A DNA stretch of 16,338 nucleotides, taken from NCBI GenBank assembly GCA_910580005.1, contig CAJTXH010000059.1, positions 1-16,338 on the forward strand, given 5' to 3'. This DNA comes from an uncultured Lachnospiraceae bacterium (GTDB lineage Bacteria; Bacillota; Clostridia; Lachnospirales; Lachnospiraceae). The notes beneath the pieces are model-generated. The model did not search any database. It saw nothing but the letters and a program-made list of their open reading frames with translations, and was not told the DNA's origin. This document shows, one piece after another, positions 7,935 through 14,819 of the stretch. The translations under genes and the position numbers were made by a program. Positions within the stretch are counted from its first letter, which is position 1; each line of letters starts with the position of its first letter.

Positions 7935-9008
7935 ATGAAGAAAATAGGATTTTTGACAAGTGGCGGTGACTGCCAGAGTTTAAATGCAACAATGAGAGGT
8001 GTAGCTAAGACCTTATACCAGAAATATGATGATATTAAGATATATGGTATTTTAGAAGGATATAAGGGGCTTATCTATGGCAATTACAGGGAGATGAAGC
8101 CAGGTGATTTTTCTGGTATACTTACAGAGGGTGGTACAATTATTGGGACTTCAAGGCAGCCGTTTAAGAAAATGCGTGAACCAGATGAAAACGGTCTTGA
8201 TAAAGTAAAGGCAATGAAAGAGAACTATAAGAAGTGGGGACTTGACTGCCTTGTAATACTTGGCGGCAATGGCACACATAAAACTGCTAACCTGCTTAGT
8301 GAAGAGGGATGCAATGTAGTAACACTTCCGAAGACTATTGACAATGATATCTGGGGCACTGATATTACATTTGGTTTCCAGAGTGCAGTAAATATTGCAA
8401 CTAATGCTATTGACTGCATCCATACTACGGCTGCGTCACATGGCAGGGTGTTTATTGTGGAAGTTATGGGACATAAAGTCGGCTGGCTTACACTCCATGC
8501 TGGGATTGCAGGCGGGGCAGATATAATACTGCTTCCAGAAATTCCATATGATATTAATGCAATAGTTAAAGCCCTTGAAAAGAGGAACAGGCAGGGCAAG
8601 AGGTTTTCTATACTTGCAGTTGCAGAAGGTGCTATTTCAAAAGAAGATGCCGCCCTTAGCAAGAAAGAACTTAAAGCAAAGAATAAAGATAACCCTTATC
8701 CGTCAATATCATATAAGATTGGCAAGGAGATAGAGGAAAGGACAGGACAGGAAGTGCGTATTACAGTGCCAGGACATACACAGCGTGGCGGTGAACCATG
8801 TCCATATGACAGGGTGATTTCAAGCAGGCTTGGTTCAGCAGCAGCAAGATTTATTATTGAAGGCAAGTTTGGCTATATGGCAGGCATTAAAAATAATGAA
8901 GTAATACCTGTACCACTTAGTGAAGTTGCTGGCAGGCTTAAAACTGTTAATCCTGATTCTTCTATTATAAGGGAAGCTAAAGGTCTTGGAATTTCATTCG
9001 GTGATTAA
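7935..9008 (+). CDS. pfkA: 6-phosphofructokinase, clostridial variant with mixed-type active site
   Basis: This 357-residue enzyme should phosphorylate fructose 6-phosphate to the 1,6-bisphosphate in glycolysis. It has the N-terminal SGGDC at 9-13, PKTIDND at 132-138 with catalytic Asp136, VEVMG at 175-179, EG at 231-232 and PGHTQRGG at 279-286. The donor-site loop reads GGNGT at 110-114. Gly113 is the residue type found in ATP enzymes, Lys133 is the type found in pyrophosphate enzymes, and Asn112 replaces the Asp/Glu usually seen next to Mg-nucleotide. MGH replaces the common MGR at 178-180. From memory, similar variants are widespread in Clostridia. Donor choice (ATP or pyrophosphate) is therefore open. 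It leads a run with dnaX, whose ribosome site lies in its last codons. Confidence 0.9.
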   Translation: MKKIGFLTSGGDCQSLNATMRGVAKTLYQKYDDIKIYGILEGYKGLIYGNYREMKPGDFSGILTEGGTIIGTSRQPFKKMREPDENGLDKVKAMKENYKKWGLDCLVILGGNGTHKTANLLSEEGCNVVTLPKTIDNDIWGTDITFGFQSAVNIATNAIDCIHTTAASHGRVFIVEVMGHKVGWLTLHAGIAGGADIILLPEIPYDINAIVKALEKRNRQGKRFSILAVAEGAISKEDAALSKKELKAKNKDNPYPSISYKIGKEIEERTGQEVRITVPGHTQRGGEPCPYDRVISSRLGSAAARFIIEGKFGYMAGIKNNEVIPVPLSEVAGRLKTVNPDSSIIREAKGLGISFGD

Positions 9009-9010
9009 TT

Positions 9011-10612
9011 ATGTCATATATGGCGTTATACAGGAAGTTCCGCCCTTCAGGTTTTGAAAGTGTAAAGGGTCAGGAACATATTGTTACTACTTTAAAGAAT
9101 GAGATACGGACGGGACGTATTGGGCACGCATATCTTTTCTGTGGCACAAGGGGTACAGGAAAGACTACTGTTGCCAAAATACTTGCCAAGGCGGTGAACT
9201 GTGAAAACCCAGAGGATGGAAGCCCATGCAACAAGTGCAGCACATGCCAGAAGATTAACAGGCAGGCTTCCATGAATGTAATAGAGATAGATGCGGCGTC
9301 AAATAATGGCGTCGCAAATATCAGGGAAATTATAGAGGAGGTGCAGTATTCACCAGCAGAGGGGAAGTATAAGGTATATATTATAGATGAAGTCCATATG
9401 CTTTCTACAGGTGCTTTTAATGCCCTTTTAAAGACATTGGAAGAGCCTCCGTCCTATGTAATATTTATACTTGCAACAACAGAAGCACATAAAATACCAA
9501 TTACAATATTGTCAAGATGCCAGAGGTATGATTTTAAAAGGATATCTGTAGATACAATAGCAGACAGGCTAAGGGAACTTATGGATAAAGAAGGCATTAA
9601 GGCAGAGGATGGTGCACTGCGCTATATAGCAAAGGCAGCAGATGGTTCATTAAGGGATGCGTTAAGCCTGCTTGACCAGTGTATTGCATTTTATCCAGGG
9701 CAGGAACTGTCTTATGACAACACGCTTGATGTGCTTGGTGCAGTTGATACAGGTGTATACAGCCAGATGTTTAACTATATTATAAAATCTGATGTTACAG
9801 GCTGTATAAAACTTATTGATGCCATGATGGCAGCAGGCAGGAATTTAAGCCAGTTTGTAACAGAGTTTATATGGTATTTAAGAAACCTGCTTATAACAGG
9901 CTGCCCAGGTGGCGGCAAAGGCATTATAGATGTTTCAAGTGAACAGCTTTTAAATATGCAGGAAGATGCTGCCAAAACGGACGCAGATGTTTTAACAAGG
10001 TATATCCATATATTGTCAGAACTATCAGGGCAGATGAGGTATGCTTCACAGAAACGTGTATTAGCAGAAATCTGTTTTATAAAACTCTGTAAGCCGCAGA
10101 TGGATGCAGGGCAGGATTTATCATCAGTGCTTTCAAGGCTTTCAATACTTGAAAAACAGTTAAACGAAGTAATGGAAAATGGCATTATGGCAGCAGCTAC
10201 ACAGCCGGAAAGCAGTATGCAAAAAGCTTCCGCAGGCATTAGTGTCAGGGAGCAGGAACAGTATGATAAAGAGAAAGCTTTACAGAAAGCTGTCCCAGAA
10301 GATATAAAAGACATAATCAGGAACTGGGATAGAATATTACAGCAGTGCGGCAGGGTAGAGCAGGATATGCTGTTTAATGCAAAAAGGCTTGTATCAGAAA
10401 GCGGCACACTTGTATTGCAGTTTACGGACCCTGTAGAAGAGGCATATTTTAAACAGGATGACGGAAGGCAGCTAGAAGCGCTTAAAACTGTTATAGCAAA
10501 TATGACAGGTAAGGAAACTGTAATAGAAACAAGGACTGTAACAGAAGAAGTTAATTTGCAGTTTACAGATTTGTCACAAATAATACACTTTGATGGAATA
10601 GAATATAAATAA
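9011..10612 (+). CDS. dnaX: DNA polymerase III gamma/tau subunit
   Basis: This 533-residue protein is the clamp-loader ATPase subunit of the replicative polymerase. The Walker A motif is GTRGTGKTT at 45-53 with Lys51. The zinc-binding cysteines are C64, C73, C76 and C79. Walker B is VYIIDEVH at 122-129. The sensor and arginine-finger region reads ATTEAHKIP...SRCQRYDF at 155-175. The AAA+ lid and the collar domain follow to about 360. A variable linker (about 370-430) leads to a short C-terminal region at about 430-533. The length is close to other Firmicute proteins and shorter than E. coli tau. GGTGAT at 9000-9005, inside the end of the phosphofructokinase gene, is the ribosome site 5 bp before the ATG, so the two genes are probably coupled. 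I found no heptamer in the correct frame that would support E. coli-style -1 frameshifting. Confidence 0.97.
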   Translation: MSYMALYRKFRPSGFESVKGQEHIVTTLKNEIRTGRIGHAYLFCGTRGTGKTTVAKILAKAVNCENPEDGSPCNKCSTCQKINRQASMNVIEIDAASNNGVANIREIIEEVQYSPAEGKYKVYIIDEVHMLSTGAFNALLKTLEEPPSYVIFILATTEAHKIPITILSRCQRYDFKRISVDTIADRLRELMDKEGIKAEDGALRYIAKAADGSLRDALSLLDQCIAFYPGQELSYDNTLDVLGAVDTGVYSQMFNYIIKSDVTGCIKLIDAMMAAGRNLSQFVTEFIWYLRNLLITGCPGGGKGIIDVSSEQLLNMQEDAAKTDADVLTRYIHILSELSGQMRYASQKRVLAEICFIKLCKPQMDAGQDLSSVLSRLSILEKQLNEVMENGIMAAATQPESSMQKASAGISVREQEQYDKEKALQKAVPEDIKDIIRNWDRILQQCGRVEQDMLFNAKRLVSESGTLVLQFTDPVEEAYFKQDDGRQLEALKTVIANMTGKETVIETRTVTEEVNLQFTDLSQIIHFDGIEYK

Positions 10613-10634
10613 AATATAAATGGAGGATTTAGTA

Positions 10635-10994
10635 ATGGCAAGACGTGGAGGTTTTCCAGGGGGTGCAATGCCTGGCAATATGAATAATCTTATGAAGCAG
10701 GCACAGCGTATGCAAAAGCAGATGGAGGAAAAAGCAAAAGAATTTGAAGACAAGGAATGGGAAGCGGCTGCTGGAGGTGGTGCTGTCACTGTTAAAGTGT
10801 CAGGTAAGAAGGAGATTCTTTCTGTAAAACTTTCACCAGAGGTTGTTGACCCTGATGATATAGAGATGCTTGAGGATTTAATAGTAGCAGCCACTAATGA
10901 GGCACTCCGCAAGATGGAGGAAGAAAATGCAGCAATGATGCAGCAGCTTACAGGCGGTCTTGGAGGACTTGGCGGTCTTAATAATTTATTTTAG
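10635..10994 (+). CDS. ybaB: YbaB/EbfC family nucleoid-associated protein
   Basis: This is a 119-residue DNA-binding protein of the YbaB/EbfC family, which sits between dnaX and recR in many bacteria. It has a Gly-rich start (MARRGGFPGGAMPGNM), a long helix NNLMKQAQRMQKQMEEKAKE, the conserved VTVKVSGKKEILSVKLSPEV core, the helix around LEDLIVAATNEALRKMEEE, and a Gly-Leu-rich tail. An in-frame ATG exists at 10620, but GGAGG at 10622-10626 lies inside that extension and 8 bp before the ATG at 10635. I therefore use the later start. It lies 22 bp after dnaX and 12 bp before recR. The family forms dimers, binds DNA and is linked to nucleoid structure or recombination repair. Its exact role is unsettled. 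Confidence 0.93.
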   Translation: MARRGGFPGGAMPGNMNNLMKQAQRMQKQMEEKAKEFEDKEWEAAAGGGAVTVKVSGKKEILSVKLSPEVVDPDDIEMLEDLIVAATNEALRKMEEENAAMMQQLTGGLGGLGGLNNLF

Positions 10995-11006
10995 TGGGGC
11001 AGGAAT

Positions 11007-11603
11007 ATGGAATTTTATAGTTCACAGATTAGCAGTCTTGTAGAACAGCTTTCAATGCTTCCGGGAATAGGGGCAAAGTCTGCGCAAAGGCTTGCTTTCC
11101 ATATAATTAATATGCCACAGGAACAGGTTGTGGCACTTGCAGGTGCTATGACAAATGCAAGGGCAAAAGTGCGTTACTGTAAGGAGTGCTGTACATATAC
11201 AGATAATGAACTGTGCCCAGTCTGTGCAAGCCCGCACAGGAATCATAAATATATAATGGTAGTTGAGAACCCAAGAGACCTTGCTGCTTATGAAAAAATT
11301 GGCAAGTACGAAGGTGTATATCATGTACTGCATGGTGCAATTTCACCAATGACCGGAACAGGGCCAGACGATATAAGGCTCAGGGAGCTTATGGCAAGGC
11401 TGCATAAAGATGTAGATGAAGTTATAGTTGCAACTAATAAAACACTTGAAGGTGATACAACTGCTACTTATATCAGCAAGCTTGTAAAGCCCCTTGGAAT
11501 AAAGGTCAGCCGCATTGCAAGCGGTGTGCCTGCAGGCGGCGGCATTGAATATATTGATGAAGTAACTTTATACAGGGCACTGGAAGGAAGAACAGACATG
11601 TAA
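11007..11603 (+). CDS. recR: Recombination mediator protein RecR
   Basis: This 198-residue protein acts with RecF/RecO to load RecA on gapped DNA. It has the helix-hairpin-helix LPGIGAKSAQRLAFHI at 18-33, a four-cysteine zinc site (C58, C61, C70, C73), and a Toprim domain starting IMVVENPRDLAAYEK at 83-97 with LHGAISPM at 108-115. The C-terminal PAGGGIEYIDEVTLYRALEGR is also present. The length is normal for the family. Asn88 stands where the E. coli-type sequence has Asp after the Toprim Glu. It is the last gene of the pfk-dnaX-ybaB-recR run. Its final 36 bp overlap the 3' end of the oppositely oriented yyaC gene, so there is no intergenic terminator between them. Confidence 0.97.
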   Translation: MEFYSSQISSLVEQLSMLPGIGAKSAQRLAFHIINMPQEQVVALAGAMTNARAKVRYCKECCTYTDNELCPVCASPHRNHKYIMVVENPRDLAAYEKIGKYEGVYHVLHGAISPMTGTGPDDIRLRELMARLHKDVDEVIVATNKTLEGDTTATYISKLVKPLGIKVSRIASGVPAGGGIEYIDEVTLYRALEGRTDM

Positions 11604-12158
11604 TTCTGTTCTTGTCCCAGCTGCTTTTAAAATCCCATGTGCAATAAATTCTGCAAGGTCTACTACTGTAGAAAGTTTTGTTGTCTGTAGTGTTAAATGG
11701 CTGTTGGAATTTGAAGCATTAACAATTCCTGTAATAAAAGCATCCCCTACGCATGGAAGTTTTTTATTAACGCCTATTCCTGGGGAAAGAGGACCAGGGC
11801 CAGATGTGACATGGCCAATATGCTGGCGTATTCCAAGTGATGCATCTATAGCAATAATATATGGCCTTGAAATTTTATCATATATAAAATCAATTGTCCT
11901 GCCAAGGTTCTGGGCATGTACAGGTGACGCAAGCGTGCCAAAGACTGGCAGGCTTTTCTTTTTTTTCATAAGAAGATGGCCGGTAATAGGGCCAAGGCAG
12001 TCGCCGGTTGCACGGTCAGAGCCGATGCATAGGAATACTATGTTCTGGTTCTGGCTGTAACATTCCTCATAGTGCTTGTTTATTGTTTTTACAAACTTTG
12101 GAAAAGACACAGAACGGTATATATTAAAATATTTTACTTCACTTGATATAGTTGACAT
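11568..12158 (-). CDS. yyaC: YyaC family sporulation protein
   Basis: This 196-residue protein matches the YyaC (DUF1256) family, related in fold to the germination protease GPR that degrades small acid-soluble spore proteins. Recognisable segments are FLCIGSDRATGDCLGP at 42-57, FGTLASPVHAQNL at 73-85, IIAIDASLG at 101-109, and LPCVGDAFITGIVNASNS at 134-151. In Bacillus the homologue is made in the forespore, but its substrate is not established. The length matches the family (about 200). An AAGGAAGG ribosome site precedes the ATG at 12158, with a spacing of about 10 bp. Its coding end overlaps recR by 36 bp in convergent orientation. Its presence points to a spore-forming ancestry. It does not prove that the organism sporulates. 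Confidence 0.9.
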   Translation of the reverse strand: MSTISSEVKYFNIYRSVSFPKFVKTINKHYEECYSQNQNIVFLCIGSDRATGDCLGPITGHLLMKKKKSLPVFGTLASPVHAQNLGRTIDFIYDKISRPYIIAIDASLGIRQHIGHVTSGPGPLSPGIGVNKKLPCVGDAFITGIVNASNSNSHLTLQTTKLSTVVDLAEFIAHGILKAAGTRTELHVCSSFQCPV

Positions 12159-12191
12159 ATAATTTAAGCCTTCCTTTTTGTTATATGCGTA

Positions 12192-12220
12192 AGTATGCCC
12201 CCTGTAACAGTATTTTATTC
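12192..12220 (-). promoter_or_regulatory. Possible forespore sigma-factor promoter of yyaC
   Basis: On the minus strand GAATA (complement of 12216-12220) is followed after 15 bp by GGGCATACT (12192-12200). This resembles the SigF/SigG pattern (GYATA, about 15 bp, GGNNAN-type -10) with mismatches. It would start transcription about 27 bp upstream of yyaC. The match is loose and rests partly on the known forespore control of Bacillus yyaC. Confidence 0.25.
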
Positions 12221-12283
12221 CAATAAAGGAATTTAATATAGGGTAATTTCCAGTTATTATCTTATTCTGGGGGTTATTACAAA

Positions 12284-12300
12284 TTTAAACAAAGTTTAAA
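12284..12300. promoter_or_regulatory. Perfect inverted repeat upstream of the secreted-protein gene
   Basis: TTTAAAC and GTTTAAA are separated by AAA, giving a 7-bp perfect dyad about 22 bp upstream of the proposed -35. CTCTTTTT follows on the plus strand. It could be an operator or a weak terminator-like hairpin. It lies in the divergent gap between yyaC and the secreted protein. Confidence 0.35.
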
Positions 12301-12321
12301 CTCTTTTTAAATAAAGATTAA

Positions 12322-12350
12322 TAGAGATCTATATATGTTTGTGGTAAAAT
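12322..12350 (+). promoter_or_regulatory. Probable promoter of the secreted-protein gene
   Basis: TAAAAT at 12345-12350 is preceded by TGG to give an extended -10. TAGAGA at 12322-12327 is a partial -35 at 17-bp spacing. The start codon lies 54 bp further on. The TGGTAAAAT form is the same as in the kinase-operon promoter at 523-531. Confidence 0.45.
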
Positions 12351-12403
12351 ATAAACAATCCAATAAATCATACAATAACCATGGAATAAAGGAGGGATTA
12401 TAA

Positions 12404-13051
12404 TTGAAAAGATTCAAAAGAACAATTGCTATAGTATTTTGTATGGCACTTTTAACCCAGTTAATATCTGTAGCACAAACTGGTACGGCCGCTACTGCTA
12501 AAACAGATAAGCTGGAAATCACTGCTAATAATGTTAATTTAGATATATGGCTGTCTGATGACGGGCAGTACAAATATGATTATGACGACAGCGAATATGC
12601 TGTAACCACAGATAAAAATGGTTCTACATTAAAAATTAAGGTTAAAGCTAAACCGGGTTCTGGAAAAGACTGGGATAAACGTGTTAGAATTTATATTCCA
12701 GACCAGAATTATAAACACATAAAAGCTGTTTCAAATAAAAGTGGTCTGGGACTGGCAGCAAATAATTCAGACATTATTGTAAAGAACAATTCAGGTGCAG
12801 TATCTGTAAAACTTCCATCTAATTATAATAAGACATTAAAATATACCGGAATTTCTGGTTCAGGTTCACTAGCTATGAATAAAAATAAAGATTTTGATAT
12901 TAATGCAAAACTTTCTGGTTGTAGTGTTGCTGTGCCTAATGGCTGGCCTGCGTATAGTAATGGCAGTTCAGATTACAATTATAAAAGAGGAAAAGGCACA
13001 GCAAAAATTAATATTGGCTTTACAAAAGGTTCATTTGCTTTTGCAAAGTGA
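12404..13051 (+). CDS. Secreted protein of unknown function, adhesin-like beta-strand repeats
   Basis: This 215-residue protein starts with TTG. GGAGGG at 12391-12396, 7 bp upstream, fixes that start. Residues 1-30 form a signal peptide: basic MKRFKR, a hydrophobic core, then AQTGTAA as the likely cleavage region. No lipobox, LPXTG or membrane anchor is visible, so the protein is probably released. The mature part is rich in Asn, Ser, Lys and Asp and reads as successive short strands (LEITANNVNLDI, STLKIKVKAKP, SDIIVKNNSGAVSVKLPS, FDINAKLSGCSVAVPN). This pattern resembles the DUF4097-type putative adhesin beta-helix. There are two cysteines, at about 13 (in the signal peptide) and 174. I do not recognise a specific family or function. 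It forms its own transcription unit between a promoter and a strong terminator. Confidence 0.8.
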   Translation: MKRFKRTIAIVFCMALLTQLISVAQTGTAATAKTDKLEITANNVNLDIWLSDDGQYKYDYDDSEYAVTTDKNGSTLKIKVKAKPGSGKDWDKRVRIYIPDQNYKHIKAVSNKSGLGLAANNSDIIVKNNSGAVSVKLPSNYNKTLKYTGISGSGSLAMNKNKDFDINAKLSGCSVAVPNGWPAYSNGSSDYNYKRGKGTAKINIGFTKGSFAFAK

Positions 13052-13120
13052 TTATAATATGCCTGGCTGATGTTTATGTTATTTATTGTTATTTTTGGTT
13101 TATTGGGAGAAATAATAATT

Positions 13121-13148
13121 AGCACTTAGAAAAAATCTAAGTGCTTTT
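13121..13148 (+). terminator. Strong intrinsic terminator after the secreted-protein gene
   Basis: A perfect 10-bp stem (AGCACTTAGA/TCTAAGTGCT) with an AAAAA loop is followed by TTTACTTT. It lies 70 bp after the stop codon. Few G-C pairs are present, but the fit and tail are good. Confidence 0.8.
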
Positions 13149-13261
13149 ACTTTGCCATGTTTACAATAAATATATCTAAAATGAAGTATGCGCAAGTCGA
13201 ATTTTAGTGCCAAGATGTATATAAGCCTGTCCTGTTTTCGACAAAAATGGCATATTTACAG

Positions 13262-13270
13262 TGTTACAAT
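13262..13270 (+). promoter_or_regulatory. Candidate extended -10 promoter of the LysM gene
   Basis: TGTTACAAT at 13262-13270 matches the extended -10 form with one mismatch. No good -35 lies 17 bp upstream. The LysM-protein start is 49 bp downstream. The upstream terminator implies that a promoter must exist in this 170-bp gap. Confidence 0.35.
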
Positions 13271-13319
13271 TTCTGCATCCGTATAGGAAATATATTTGTT
13301 AGAAAGGGCTGCATGCGGA

Positions 13320-14603
13320 ATGGAAAATAAGAGATTTGGTAATTTAGGCGAGTATGCTAAAGAGTCAGCGCATAAGGAATATGTATACAGCCGTCTGCCA
13401 GAAAACATAAGGCAGATTGGCGAAACGAATGGAAATCTTAAAATATACATAGAAGATTATGTCATGACATATATACATCAGATATTTACTGAAAAACAGG
13501 AGAAAGCAGTAGTTGTATTCCTTGGTAAAAAGGGAAGGGAGCAGGCAGCAGGCTGTGTATTTATCTATGGTGCAGTACAAGTCCAGTGTGATATTATGGA
13601 GGGACCTAAGGGGCTTACTGCTAATAAATGGAACCAGGTGTACGAAGAAATGAATGAGTGCTTTCCTGGTGCGCAGATGCTTGGATGGGGCTGTGGTGTA
13701 AGTATGTGGAACAGCAAGGCAGATATTTCAGTAAAGCAGATACATGGGAAGTTTTTTAGTGAAAATGGTAAAATGCTGTATGTAACAGATATGTCAGAAA
13801 AAGAAGAAAAGATTTTTGTATGGAACAGCGGAGGTCTGTCTGAACAGCCAGGATTTGTTGTGTATTATGAAAAAAACCCACAGATGCAGGAATATATGTT
13901 AAGGGGAAAAGGTAAAAAAAGCATAGAAGCTGCATATAAGGATGATGTTACTGAAAATATGCGGACTGTTATAAAAGAAAAAGAAGATGTAAAAGTAATT
14001 AAAACAAAACATATTGGTTATGCAACAATAGCAGCAATGTTTGTTATGCTTATTGCTGTTGCAGGATTGCTGCATAAAAGCCTGGATAAGATAAAATACC
14101 TTGAGGAAACAGTAGCAGCAGTAGAGGGTTATATAGGCGGCGATATGGTACAAGCTGTTATGACAGATGGCAGCTCAATAAAAGAAGAAGGAGGCAAAAC
14201 GGCCAAAAACAAGAAAAATGGCAGACAAGGTGAAAGTAACCCAAATACTAGTAAAAGCGGAAACAGCAATAGCACTAAACAAGAAAATAAAAATACAGAT
14301 AATAATAATACTGAAGGCAGTAATGTAACAGCTGCCCCGTCAAGGCGGCCAGCCAGTAAAAATAAAGATACAAGCAGCAAGAATAAAAGCAAAACTAATA
14401 ACAGCAATGCAAAAAAAGCAAATACATATAGTGGAAAGTATGATAGCTATATTGTAAATGCAGGTGACACATTAAGCCAGATTGTATGGAAACAGTACCA
14501 TTCTTTTTATTATCTTGACAAGGTAATGAAAGCAAATAATATAAAGAATTCTGATAAAATATATGAAGGTGACTGTATAATATTGCCAGATTTTAATGAT
14601 TAA
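13320..14603 (+). CDS. Membrane protein with degenerate MPN-like domain and C-terminal LysM
   Basis: This 427-residue protein has three parts. Residues about 43-185 look like an MPN/JAB (Mov34) fold. VVVFLGKK...AAGCVFIYGAV is followed by the WNQVYEEMNECFPGAQMLGW helix-strand that normally precedes the metal site, and then by a FVW...GLSEQPGFVVY ending. The HxHP metal ligands are absent: after GW comes GCGVSMWNSKAD. A single membrane helix at about 231-250 follows. A Ser/Asn/Lys-rich linker (about 285-370) leads to a LysM domain at 376-424 (YIVNAGDTLSQIVWKQY...ILPD) that should bind peptidoglycan outside. The N-terminal region is thus cytoplasmic and the LysM extracellular. The ATG at 13320 is used. 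A TTG at 13296 would add eight residues. Its ribosome site (AAAGGG, 11 bp upstream) is distant. The job is unknown. An inside-outside structural or signalling link to the wall is my inference. Confidence 0.8.
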   Translation: MENKRFGNLGEYAKESAHKEYVYSRLPENIRQIGETNGNLKIYIEDYVMTYIHQIFTEKQEKAVVVFLGKKGREQAAGCVFIYGAVQVQCDIMEGPKGLTANKWNQVYEEMNECFPGAQMLGWGCGVSMWNSKADISVKQIHGKFFSENGKMLYVTDMSEKEEKIFVWNSGGLSEQPGFVVYYEKNPQMQEYMLRGKGKKSIEAAYKDDVTENMRTVIKEKEDVKVIKTKHIGYATIAAMFVMLIAVAGLLHKSLDKIKYLEETVAAVEGYIGGDMVQAVMTDGSSIKEEGGKTAKNKKNGRQGESNPNTSKSGNSNSTKQENKNTDNNNTEGSNVTAAPSRRPASKNKDTSSKNKSKTNNSNAKKANTYSGKYDSYIVNAGDTLSQIVWKQYHSFYYLDKVMKANNIKNSDKIYEGDCIILPDFND

Positions 14604-14707
14604 AAACTTTGGGGTTATCTGCGTCCGTTTCATAAATTTCCAGTTATCTTAAATGTAAATTATGGCTGTTCAAATAGCTTTTATATTTGTGCAAAATGTG
14701 TACATAA

Positions 14708-14729
14708 CCAGTGCTTTCAGCACTGGTTT
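14708..14729 (+). terminator. Terminator-like hairpin after the LysM gene
   Basis: CCAGTGCT (14708-14715) and AGCACTGG (14719-14726) form a perfect 8-bp stem with a TTC loop, followed by TTTGTT. It is 105 bp after the LysM-protein stop codon and is the best terminator for that gene. Confidence 0.6.
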
Positions 14730-14764
14730 GTTACTATGAAGCCGTAAGGCTTCATAGTAACAAA
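14727..14764. repeat. 17-bp perfect inverted repeat with GTAA loop
   Basis: TTTGTTACTATGAAGCC (14727-14743) and its exact complement (14748-14764) flank a 4-nt GTAA loop. The left arm begins at the T-run of the preceding hairpin. The stem is far longer than a terminator needs and has no T-run of its own. It could be a bidirectional terminator, an RNA stability element or part of a small repeated element. Confidence 0.75.
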
Positions 14765-14790
14765 CGGACGTGTAAAGAAAAATAAATTCC

Positions 14791-14819
14791 TTGACCTTGT
14801 CAAAACGTTATATTATAAT
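14791..14819 (+). promoter_or_regulatory. Near-consensus promoter of the hemerythrin gene
   Basis: TTGACC at 14791-14796, a 17-bp spacer and TATAAT at 14814-14819 form a sigma-A promoter one base from consensus. Transcription would start near 14826, giving a leader of about 90 nt. TTGAC-CTT-GTCAA (14791-14803) is a short dyad lying over the -35 and is a possible repressor site. The leader also carries TTCTTTA-CTA-TAAAGAA at 14867-14883, a perfect 7-bp dyad. Confidence 0.75.

Larger units (their letters stand above)
14622..14770. repeat. Segment bounded by 9-bp inverted repeats
   Basis: CGTCCGTTT at 14622-14630 and its exact complement AAACGGACG at 14762-14770 bound a 149-bp non-coding segment that contains both hairpins below. 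The same 9-mer occurs at 431-439, just outside repeat copy 1. This could be a small mobile or repeated element, or coincidence. The rest of 14604-14916 holds only the hemerythrin promoter and leader. Confidence 0.35.

Noticed and set aside
10210..10240. A-rich run in dnaX as a programmed frameshift site
   Set aside because: The A5G run near 10219 is in the wrong phase for a -1 slip of the E. coli type, and no stop or stem was found in the expected place.
9775..10668. Minus-strand 297-residue ORF opposite dnaX
   Set aside because: It is antisense to a clear dnaX frame, Cys/Ser/Ile-rich, with no domain and no ribosome site.
11704..12060. Plus-strand 118-residue ORF inside yyaC
   Set aside because: The opposite strand encodes conserved YyaC motifs. 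This frame is a shadow.
13070..13129. A 19-residue hydrophobic ORF after the secreted-protein gene
   Set aside because: No ribosome site, and its end runs into the terminator stem. Too short to separate from chance in AT-rich DNA.
14129..14407. Minus-strand 92-residue Leu-rich hydrophobic ORF
   Set aside because: It is the complement of the Lys/Asn/Ser-rich linker of the LysM protein. The apparent membrane protein is an artefact of that composition.
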